64,000 nucleotides of DNA from Nymphalis io (Eukaryota; Arthropoda; Insecta; Lepidoptera; Nymphalidae), in contig NC_065911.1 in the NCBI RefSeq assembly GCF_905147045.1, positions 5,270,001 to 5,334,000 on the forward strand. Reading direction: 5' to 3'. Both the position numbers and the translations under genes were made by a program. Below, one piece after another: positions 14,561 to 22,100 of this stretch (position 1 is the first letter of the stretch; each line of letters begins with the position of its first letter). A model generated the notes under the pieces. The model was given only the letters and a program-made list of their open reading frames with translations. It ran no database searches and had not been told where the DNA came from.

Positions 14561-16939
14561 TAGTATTTAAATATATATATATATATATATTTAAATACTA
14601 TTCTTATATTCAGATTTATCTGTATACATAATAATTATCTTATATACAACATGTTAATTATTATTTTTGTAAAAATACAAAATAATATTTTACGTCACAT
14701 ATTTTTTTATCTATATATGTAGAAAAAATAAAAAGACTGACTGACATATTAGCCTAAGCAGCTATATATATATAGTTGTAGGGGGTGTAGCTATATATAT
14801 AGCGCTAGTATCACATAATGTAATGACGACCCATAAGAAATTAATAGGGCACTCGATTTGTATAATTTTTAATTTACTTAATTTTGTTTGTATAATTAAT
14901 AATATTTTAATTGAACTGAATACTAATAACCATGTAATCGCATGAATCCGGGCAAGCATATATGAATTTACATGTTTCATTCGTGTTTATAATTCATCTC
15001 ATGTCTGGGAGTAAGACATCGTACATAAAAAATATATAAAAAACCACGCGGAATAGAGAAGTACTTACATATTTGACTATGATAAGGATTGAATTAAACA
15101 TTCGTCAAAAAAACTGGCCTTATTATTATTATATAAATTCTAGTAATATGCCAGTCCCGGCTTCGCACGGGTGCAACAATGGTCTAATACATATAACTTT
15201 AATGGTTTACGCGGCACACGGCAGTAAAACTTCGGCATGATTTTTTCAGATATCTTCAATATTTATTGTCATATTTCAGCCATTTTTTACAAAATCGTAA
15301 TGAATTATACATCTAAACCTAAGTCTATTCGTGAAAATCGTATTTATTTATTTATATCAACAAAATATTAAGTTTTATTTTTATTCTTAGCAACCCATAA
15401 GACGTGTCAGCTTATTTGGGTGCTGAAAATGAAAATCCATTCAGTAGTTTTTGAGTTTATCGCGTTCTGACTGACAGACGCGAAAAGGTGTTTGTTTTAT
15501 AATATGCGTGTTGTTATTTATTTGGTATAAATATAACATTTATCAATTCCTATAAATATTATTTTGTTGATATACATTTATATTTAGCGTAAGTGACGTA
15601 TAATTTCGGAAGGCTAAATACTGAAGGGAAAGACAACGACAAACGGAATAATCACATTGACCTACCACGCTCATCAATCAATTGTGCATGCAAGATAATT
15701 TACATATGGCTCTTGATTAGTACTAACAAAACTGTTTTTAGTGTCTTACGTTACAATAAGAACAGTTAATTATAATTTTATCTAAATACGAGTGTATCGA
15801 ATTATTTAACATTCTACATCAAATTGCCTTTTTATAATGACGTATAACTGTTCTTATTTAGCTATCCTAAACAGATTTAGTTTTGATAATGTATTGCTAT
15901 TATTTTTTTTATCAAATGCTAAAATAGAACATAACTATTTGGAAGACATATAATATTATAAACGCGAAAGTGAGTTTGTTTGTTACGATTCCAAAACGTA
16001 ACTATTAAACCAATCATCGTAAAACTTCCCATACATGTTGTCATGGGTACGACATAGAATACAAAAAAATTTACAAAAAAATACCTACTTCAATAATATA
16101 ATCTTTTTATATAAAATTCTAGTTTATTTATTACAATATACTCTTCGTAAATGGCATGACAGATTTTGATAATTTTTTTTTTAAATATTTATAGTCATTT
16201 AGATTCTAAAAATATAGCAATTTTTGTTTTTTAATTTTATTTAAAGTATTTTTATTTGTCACGTCTTATAATAATACACTTGCATGTAAAGTGTTATCAG
16301 AATAAATACCAAAGATAAATGTATAGAATTAGCAAATCTAGATCACATTTAAAAATAATTCTTTGTAATTTATACATAACTGTATATATAAATATTTCTT
16401 AAGTGTTATAATTGAGTTTCATGTTGGCTCTTCTTAGTAGAGTAGAATTTATTCTTAGTAGAAATTGTTAATTCGAAAGTACTTGTACAATACAATTTGA
16501 ATTAATATTTTATAAATATTAGTTAGACTAACAAATAGGCCACCTTATGGTCACCAATACACATAGACATTGGCACTGTAAGAATTTTAATCATCCCTTA
16601 AATTCTCGATGTACCACCAACCTTGGGAACCAACATGCTCAAATACTCTTTAAACCGGAACACAATAGTACTAAGTATTACTGTTTAGTGGTTGAATATG
16701 TGATGAGTAGTACCCAGATATGCTTCTTCGACTAAGTGAATACACATAAAAAAAATCTTATAATTGGTGTGTTTAAAATTTTAGTCTTTCATTGCAATCC
16801 TTTTTCATTGCCCAGTTTGCATGTTTGAACTATTAGAAATATTTTTAAGATTTATGTTTTATATTTACATATTGAATAGGAAAATAATATTACCTTTTAT
16901 GATCTCTGTAGAAGATATGATGACATCATTCTCATCCAT
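1..16939 (-). CDS. Cdc14: CDC14-type dual-specificity phosphatase (partial, 5 coding exons)
   Basis: Protein phosphatase of the CDC14 family, which removes phosphate from Ser/Thr-Pro sites made by cyclin-dependent kinases (family knowledge: mitotic exit, cytokinesis, cilia). Joined exons 16894-16939, 2512-2771, 1135-1341, 411-729 and 1-105 keep one frame and give about 312 residues before the window ends. Residues 16-171 match the N-terminal dual-specificity-like domain (DRLYFATL, ENFYFDFGP, LIGSYQ). Residues 172-312 are the catalytic domain: ENGDLNWIVPAK, general-acid Asp249 in FFVDGS, and the HCKAGLGR loop with nucleophile Cys276 and Arg282. The Asp-Cys spacing of 27 is the one expected. 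All visible introns have GT-AG ends. The C-terminal tail lies outside the window. Only the exact isoform and start are open. Confidence 0.93.
411..729 (-). CDS. Cdc14: CDC14 coding exon 4 (catalytic domain)
   Basis: Residues 172-277: KVENGDLNWIVPAK, KKHNVTTIVRLNKKSYD, general-acid Asp in FFVDGSVPSD, and the start of the signature loop, VAVHCK. The donor AAAG|GTAAAC splits the active-site loop one base into the Ala codon. The acceptor is TTCTTTTCAG. Confidence 0.95.
1135..1341 (-). CDS. Cdc14: CDC14 coding exon 3
   Basis: Residues 103-171, IIYLGGSPAAVYKQL through FDAEQYLFYE, 207 nt in phase 0. Acceptor TTTTGTAG, donor GAG|GTTTGT. Includes the PFRDAS-equivalent LSFRDASGGPP and LLDVLHGIKVAHDAKFFDF segments of the N-terminal domain. 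Confidence 0.93.
1846..2039 (+). mobile_element. R1-like LINE, 3' end fragment
   Basis: Shares 'cacggtagcatgcgaaagcg', 'gtgggtattccgatattcgg' and the terminal 'gcgtttttccagcg' with the longer copy at 32-33 kb. A 12-bp duplication gggggtatcgat lies at 1834-1845 and 2040-2051. In the intron between CDC14 exons 2 and 3. Confidence 0.85.
2275..2508 (-). mobile_element. SINE family C, decayed, next to CDC14 exon 2
   Basis: 'cacaagtgtgcgctcaaacac', 'cggctttacctgctttcgg', 'gttgctactgag' and the B-box-derived 'ggatttgaatccaggat' are in family order. The head end reaches the exon 2 donor. Confidence 0.7.
2512..2771 (-). CDS. Cdc14: CDC14 coding exon 2
   Basis: Residues 16-102, starting DRLYFATLKTGYKP and ending AAYLIGSYQ. 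Acceptor TTTCTTTCCAG, donor CAG|GTATAG. It carries the first part of the N-terminal non-catalytic domain, including the conserved ENFYFDFGP stretch. The sequence just past its donor is a decayed tRNA-derived SINE. Confidence 0.93.
2828..3070 (+). repeat. Left arm of an inverted duplication
   Basis: Near-identical to the reverse complement of 4374-4626. It includes about 140 bp of unique-looking sequence (from ttacaacggatcggtca) plus the 3' part of a family A SINE. Both arms share SINE variants absent from other copies here, such as 'gaatgcccc' and 'aaagacttcc'. Confidence 0.85.
2965..3070 (-). mobile_element. SINE family A, truncated copy
   Basis: Only the 3' end (cagtctgtgaatgcccc to the 'cacgctgct' segment) is present. 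It was probably moved here by the inverted duplication rather than by its own insertion. Confidence 0.8.
3325..3560 (-). mobile_element. SINE family C, decayed copy
   Basis: 'aaagttcagccgcag', 'ggctttacgtgcttcc', 'caacttccagactttcgg', 'attgagaattttcgac' and 'ggtttgaacccag' follow the family order. Confidence 0.75.
4169..4487 (+). mobile_element. SINE family A (tRNA-derived), full length
   Basis: The tRNA-like head has A box TGGtaag-type 'ggcccagtggtaag' and B box 'gggttcaaaaccgg'; a shared 200-bp body and a (ggtacggta) tail follow. Flanking 9-bp repeat taataaaaa at 4160-4168 and 4488-4496. It belongs to the abundant lepidopteran tRNA-SINE type (HaSE/Metulj-like by memory; exact family not checked). 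Confidence 0.88.
4374..4626 (-). repeat. Right arm of an inverted duplication
   Basis: Partner of 2828-3070 about 1.3 kb away. Here the SINE is complete and has its own target-site duplication, so this side looks like the source of the copied segment. Confidence 0.85.
5245..5492 (-). mobile_element. Family B poly(A) repeat, decayed
   Basis: 'aggtaggcagactgacaaatg', 'ggaactaagatgttatgtcc', 'ggaacacaacaatacaaag' and 'gcggtagaattta' in family order. Confidence 0.75.
6471..6785 (+). mobile_element. SINE family A, full length with clear target-site duplication
   Basis: Head 'gagatggcccagtggtaag' and B box 'gggttcaaacccgg', standard body, tail 'gttacggtacgg'. A perfect 15-bp duplication taatattttatagta lies at 6456-6470 and 6786-6800. 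This is the best reference copy of the family in the window. Confidence 0.93.
7082..7218 (+). mobile_element. R1-like LINE, very short 3' end fragment
   Basis: 'ggaaagggtaccgctg' to 'aatgcgtttttccaacgg'. A 7-bp repeat caaacag on both sides is a possible target-site duplication. Confidence 0.78.
7958..8545 (+). mobile_element. Helitron-like element with nested SINE
   Basis: Starts 'aactagctacctttgcacggg' and ends 'cgcgttcagacagatatacgcg...gttttataacatgta', the usual ends of lepidopteran 'tagctacccgcccgc..cacggg' elements. A family A SINE sits at 8227-8526. No Rep/helicase coding. Confidence 0.6.
8227..8526 (-). mobile_element. SINE family A, full length
   Basis: Reverse copy ending in 'ccactgggccatctcgcc'. 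An 11-bp duplication tataacatgta lies at 8216-8226 and 8527-8537. It is nested in the end of a Helitron-like element. Confidence 0.92.
10531..10797 (-). mobile_element. SINE family C, internally deleted
   Basis: Carries 'gaccgatttcggccacgg' and 'gggaattgaacccagg' with the tRNA-like end 'aagccactagaccagc'. The 'cgcaggacat...cggcaatccg' middle is missing. Confidence 0.88.
11090..11665 (-). mobile_element. RTE-like LINE, heavily decayed ORF fragment
   Basis: On the minus strand, broken frames show GLKINTDKT, 'AAMRAMEK' and 'ALWRTKDLDKTE...W.A' in the order of RTE-clade ORF2 3' regions, with many stops and frameshifts. Inside CDC14 intron 1. The clade call is by recalled motif order only. Confidence 0.6.
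12144..12193. repeat. Perfect hairpin, 23-bp arms, 4-nt loop
   Basis: Arms 12144-12166 and 12171-12193 are exact reverse complements around TGAG. Inside CDC14 intron 1, not part of a listed repeat. Confidence 0.95.
12400..12686 (+). mobile_element. Family B poly(A) repeat, full length
   Basis: Begins 'tactggtggtagagctttg', runs through 'gggtaggtaccacccac' and 'gttggtggcgcattgg', and ends 'ctattctataaaaaaaa'. No internal Pol III boxes or ORF, so it is probably a non-autonomous element or LINE tail. Confidence 0.88.
13050..13178 (-). mobile_element. SINE family A, 3' part only
   Basis: Runs from 'cagcctgtaaatgtccc' to 'gcgggttggtggaata' and lacks the tRNA head. Inside CDC14 intron 1. Confidence 0.85.
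14450..14592. repeat. (AT)n microsatellite
   Basis: About 140 bp of almost pure AT alternation with a few 'gtac' breaks and a symmetric 'tagtatttaaat' / 'atttaaatacta' pair at its right end. Confidence 0.95.
14940..15025 (+). mobile_element. SINE family A, decayed fragment
   Basis: Only 'aatccgggcaagca' plus the 'tttataattcatctcatg' part of the body is recognisable. Confidence 0.5.
15130..15515 (+). mobile_element. Helitron-like non-autonomous element
   Basis: 'ccagtcccggcttcgcacggg', 'catatttcagccatttttta', 'cagtagtttttgagtttatcg' and 'gttctgactgacagacgcg' in the order shared with the 8-kb copy. Confidence 0.65.
16528..16735 (-). mobile_element. Family B repeat, decayed
   Basis: 'ggccaccttatggtcacc', 'accaccaaccttgggaacc' and 'gatgagtagtacccagat' in order. 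It lies about 160 bp before the CDC14 exon 1 donor side. Confidence 0.75.
16894..16939 (-). CDS. Cdc14: CDC14 coding exon 1 (start codon exon)
   Basis: Encodes MDENDVIISSTEIIK plus the first base of the Asp codon completed by exon 2. The donor is AAAG|GTAATA. The ATG has A at -3 and G at +4. An in-frame TGA sits at 17042-17044 with no ATG in the 34 codons between, so this Met is the first possible one if the leader is unspliced here. No long similarity exists in so short a piece; the call rests on phase, start context and the K-D-RLYF junction typical of CDC14. Confidence 0.75.
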
Positions 16940-17025
16940 TCTCGTCTTGTAACACAAGAGTGCCGCTGATTTCTTTATTTTGATGGATTTCTTGACCACA
17001 CAAATCGAAAAAAAAAAAATCCAAT

Positions 17026-17073
17026 TTATGTGGAAACAAATTCATTGGTATCCATTTTTTGTGTCAAATCTAC
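17026..17073 (-). promoter_or_regulatory. Possible CDC14 5' leader with a 9-codon upstream ORF
   Basis: On the minus strand a pyrimidine-rich acceptor (CTTATTTTTAG) would open an exon at 17073 that runs into the coding start at 16939. In that leader, ATG at 17055 in a strong context (A at -3, G at +4) opens 9 codons ending in TAA at 17026. Whether this stretch is transcribed cannot be seen from DNA alone. Confidence 0.3.
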
Positions 17074-17849
17074 CTAAAAATAAGTAATATTATTAATGGT
17101 TAAATGTTTGTTTAAAGAAAAGAAAGAGTTGTATTTCAACAAATTAAATTTCACATTTAATGTAGCGGAATGTAATTTAAAAAAGAGGCCAGCTCATTAC
17201 AGTCAAAACACAACACAACAGATATCCTAAGTTCATCAGTTATAAATAATATTTTGATGGTGATTAATTTTTTTTTTCTTTGCAGGCAGGCAAGAGATAT
17301 TTCAATGTTATAAGAAATAGCATCTATAATTAAACATCAAGCAACAAATATATTTAAACTCATTGTGCTGTTGTTTAAAGAAGTAATTATTTTTACTTTT
17401 TATAATGCAACATAAATCATATATTCTTATTAGAAAAACAATTCAATTTAGTGTATATCTTAAATTAGTTCTATTATGTTGAAAATAATTTAATTAATGT
17501 ATAAAAGACAGACTTGAAATAGGATAGTGTTCAAGTTTAAGATATTAAAAAATCAGCAGGACAGCAATGATGAACATAAACAAGAAAGTAATTAATTTAT
17601 GTCTGTATGTTTAAAACTATTGGTCAAAATAAATGATTTCAATGATATAATATTTTTTATGAATGTAAACAAATGCTAACTAACAGGTATATTCTATAAC
17701 AGAAACTAGTTAGAAAGTGGTCCTATCTATTAGTCTGTTTAGTGAATCGTTTGACGATATATATACGTATTTAATTTTTAACGAATAAGATTACTTTAAT
17801 AAATTCGTATATTTAATATTTATTTGATAAAGAAATATATAACTCATAC

Positions 17850-18180
17850 CATTTGATACAGTTTTTTCCGAGTCTTCGGCTTCTTTATACAGGCTCTAAT
17901 ACGGTTAGCCTTGATTGTTGACAAAATACAACAGATGTAAAAAAAGTTCACACGTTTATCACGAAATTAATCATTCCGAATTCACGCTTGCACTTATTTT
18001 CACTTTAATGTAAATATAAAGTTACTTATCTTAGCAATTTATGACAGTTTGTTTTTTGTGTAGTTTTATTCTCATTATTGTAATTTTTTAGTCTGATAGA
18101 GACGACGCAGTTCGCATCATTGGCGCCGCGTAGGAGTCTTTAGTAGTCGGCGTGGGTCGATTCCTTTACTCAAATGTAAG
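17850..18180 (-). promoter_or_regulatory. Candidate CDC14 promoter / first leader region
   Basis: The stretch around 18090-18170 is GC- and CpG-richer than its surroundings (ggcgccgcg, gtcggcgtgggtcg). A donor-like CAAATG|GTATGA lies on the minus strand near 17850. It is the only such island between the CDC14 start and the end of P5CR, so it is the likeliest place for transcription to begin. No TATA box was recognised. Confidence 0.3.
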
Positions 18181-19092
18181 GTCATATCAACTTTAACTTA
18201 ATCCACAGAGCCTTCGTGCCACTTAACCAAAATTGTTATATTCTACTTCTTTATTTTAAAGAAATAGAATGCAACCATACCGCTCGACCACTAGTAATTC
18301 ACTTTGCAATATGTAAACAAGTACCGAGCGTGACAATATAACACAATAATAGTTGTATTAATACAAGGTCGTGAATTCTTGTTCAAACCGAATGAAATTT
18401 TAAATGATCTCTTTTTAAAGTGTGACGTATTTTATTTTATTCACCGAAGCCGCTGTCCAACAGCCGTTGAGACGAACGGAACATAAGACATTTTAGCTCT
18501 TTTTTTAGTTGTCAGTCTAAAGTAAACTACGCCATCTATCGTAAGTTACGCAGAAATATTATTATTTGAGACCTAAATTTTGTCTATGGTATATTGTGGC
18601 AAGTGTCTTATTATTCCGAAAGATGGCAGCACCTTAACGAATTATATGATAAAAATTTATAACGAATTCAAAAATTCACTTAACATATTTCCATGATTCC
18701 ATTTCCAATAATGAATGCGCTACTGTGTTTGCTGAATCAGTTATATTGACAATATTGATCCTTAGAATCCAGCCATTTAAAAATTTTCCAAAGCTTTTCT
18801 AATTTTAATTTATGAAATTGTTTACAATATTTTTTTTAAATAATAATACCTATATAGCTTATTTTATAAATTTAAGCAGTCTTCTTTAGAAAACACACAT
18901 AATAAGTACATGATATTAAACAAATTAAGAAACAAACAGGTATTACTTAATAAATAATGTTCTGTAGCATAGTTTAGGCCCTTTACGGTGAACGGCGTAA
19001 TAAAGATTTTGTAAATAAGAAAACGATATATTTTAAATGTTTTAATATAAAAATAGTTCCGAGACTCTTTATATTTTCTTGTGATCAAATTA

Positions 19093-19098
19093 TTTATT
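19093..19098 (-). terminator. Candidate poly(A) signal overlapping the P5CR stop codon
   Basis: AATAAA is formed by the last sense codon (CAA), the stop (TAA) and the next base. If used, the 3' UTR would be only a few dozen bases. No other AATAAA was seen on this strand in the next few hundred bases. Confidence 0.35.
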
Positions 19099-19173
19099 GA
19101 TTAAGCTGTTCGTTGACGACTTTACATCTATTAGTCGCTGCCATTACAGCACCGATGACCGCTGATCTGAATC
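19094..19173 (-). CDS. P5CR: P5CR coding exon 6 (stop)
   Basis: Completes Gly246, then FRSAVIGAVMAATNRC and KVVNEQLNQ, then TAA. The acceptor is TTTTGTTTTAG. A poly(A) signal AATAAA (19093-19098 on this strand) overlaps the stop codon. Confidence 0.95.
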
Positions 19174-22100
19174 CTAAAACAAAAAAATAAAAAGGTAAGG
19201 TTATAGGTTGAAGAGCAAATGATCAACACTCCCATAGACATTGACATAGAAAGAAATATTAACATTTAACAAACAATTATTACATCACTATTGAGCAACT
19301 AAACTTGGGAACTAAGATGTTATGCCTGTAGTACACTGGCTCACTCACACTTCAAACCGTAACAAGACAATACTAAATACTGCTGTTTTGCTGTAAAATA
19401 TTTGAAGAGTGGGTGGTACCTACCCAGACGAGTTTGCGCATATGCGTACCACCAAGTATTATGCGATTTGTTTAGATTAAGTTCTTATATTATTTGCTTT
19501 CATTAGTTAAAACAAAATTAATATATACAACTACAATAGTTTTAGAGTGAATGTACATTAGCTGCTCTATATATTTTAAAGATTAACACTAATGCCCATT
19601 TTTAAGGAATTACGAATACTCCTATTTACCCATCCAATTAAGCGTACAGCTTGTGTTAACAGTGGGAACGACAATAGCTCAAGGGGTCAGGATCGAATCT
19701 GCTATTTTTGACATCGCTAACCAGCCCGTATATCATTGCGCTATGGACGCTTAAATAAATAATATGTCAAAGAGTGTTATTTTATAACTTTTTTTTTAGT
19801 TTTAAGTATTATTATTATTGATTTCTTTTTTAATTTTAAAAAGTATCATAAAAGATCAGCCACACCATTTATAAAGACAAGGAAGGTCCAAGACTGAATG
19901 TGCCTTTTTTTGTAATGACGTATTTTATTGTATGAGGCACAGAATGCGAGGCTTTTTTGAAAGATTATAATTATATAAGTAGGGAGTATAGAGGTACATC
20001 GTTATAGTTACGGTTCGTAGTACTACACTACTTATATATTGGAATAATCTTATTGTGTTTCATTACTACCGGAAACACGCACTTGATAATACATATATTA
20101 TATATTATTACAAAGCAAGATGCAATAATATCGTTTCGTAATTTAGCTACTCTAACATATCCCCTAAAGATCGGCCATTTTCTAAATTTCTAAGATTCAA
20201 ATGTTATAAAGATTATCTAATTTTAGTAATGTTCGATATTTCAAATAAAAAACTGATAATATTCAGTACCGTTCTTCTCTAAATGGTAGGTTCCTTCCGC
20301 AGTGGATCCTCCCGGTGATGTTACATTATCTTTCATAGCTGCGGGGTGACCACCATCACGCAACATGGCCGCTGAGCCGAGTGTAGTTTGTGTTGCCAGT
20401 CGCATGGCTAGGTCGCGTGGTAAACCGCAACGCACTCCACCGTCTGCTAACGACTCTATCAGCATATATATCTGAAATTAAATATAAGATTTTTTTAATA
20501 AAGGTAACTTCAAATAATTAATTAAAACAATTAAGTGTAACCGTTTAGTTTAGTACATAATTGGAACATTCAATTGCTAGATACTGTTTATGCTCAAGAT
20601 TATTATACCTAGTATGTTACAGAATAATATTCTTTGGTAACGAAATAAATAACTATACCTTTTATCTTAAAAATAGTATATTATAAATCAGGTGCTGTCA
20701 TCATTTTAATCCTCAATCTTCTTATCATTACTATTATATTATTATGATAAAGATATCGAAAATGCTTAAGAATCCTAATGACACTTAATTTTATAATCGT
20801 AGTTGAAATTCTTATTATAAAATGTCATCGGCTGTCGACTTTTAATTAAGTAGTTTTATTAAAAAAGGCCTGTCCGGCAACACTGGTCAAGAGGGCGCAA
20901 ATGGCCTCTACCAAGGACCCAAAAACTACAATACATAATAGAGATGACCCGATTATGGTAAGATTATGGTAGGCCGAATCCTACGCGACTAAGGACTCCA
21001 CAATTTCACGAAGACAACTAAAGCCCCTTTCAAAGTCACGGATAACACGTCATGGAGATACAAATACAATAAATAAAAAATTAAAAATATATCTATCCTT
21101 ATTATTTATCTTTTGCTTGTCTAATAACCTGAGTGTATGACGTGTTGATGATGATGACGGTGATATTGATGCCCTCTTGACCAATATAGACCACGGCACC
21201 CATTCATAATGGAAATTACCTAACTGCGCAGTAGATATTATAGTATACAAGTGTGTGCACAAACACAGGTGCACTCTATATTCTCTAACTTTCAAAACCG
21301 ATTGGACGGCAATCCGATGCGACTGAAGAGAGGTTTTGTGCAAAGTTATTGGATTTACGTGCTTTCCAAAGCATGGGAAACATAGCCAACTTCTAACATC
21401 AGGGTTGCTACTGAGAATTTCATGGCTGGATAACTCCGATATGAACCCGAGACCTTCTTGTAAGGCAATAGGATGTAACACTTTGGTTTCAAAAATGCCA
21501 TTCAATTTGATATTTAACTCACGTAAGCGGGTCCACTTCCACTCAAAGCGGTGACAGCGTCCATCTGATATTCAGGTACTTCATCACAAGTGCCGACTGC
21601 TCTAAATAACTTAGCCGCAATCATTGCGTCTTCAGCTGTTGCCCTGGAACCTCTGCTTAAAGCTGCTGCGCCTTCTTTCACAAGCGCTGGAGTGTTTGGC
21701 ATAACGCGAATAACTCGCGCCTCTATTGGGAGAGCCTGTTAAAAGGATCATACAATCGTTACATTATTATAAGGCTGAATTTTGAATATTGCTTTTTATG
21801 TCAGCGCATAAAAAGCAATATTTATTCAAATACTAACAAAACCGGCGGCTTACAAACCGTGGAATACAGTGACGCAAAATCACAATATTTTAAAATAAAT
21901 AATGCCTATTTGAATTTTATGTATAAAATATTTAAATCATTAACTATGTACAGACATTTTTATAAAATACAAAATTAAAATAAAAACAAAATACACATTA
22001 CAAATTTTAATAATTAATGGTAATTCGCAAATATCCATATTAACCAGATACTTCAATTTCATTTATTTATATAGTGAAGACATTTTGTTCGTAAGTTCCT

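Larger units (their letters stand above)
2772..16893 (-). other. Cdc14: CDC14 intron 1 (about 14.1 kb, repeat-rich)
   Basis: Bounded by the exon 1 donor and exon 2 acceptor. It holds SINEs, Helitron-like pieces, a decayed RTE LINE, an inverted duplication and an (AT)n run, all listed separately. In 4631-5240, 5495-6455, 8545-10525, 13190-14440 and 15505-16525 I see only AT-rich sequence with no coding similarity. Confidence 0.7.

Noticed and set aside
14450..14592. Possible CRISPR-like or satellite array
   Set aside because: Plain AT microsatellite; no spacer structure.
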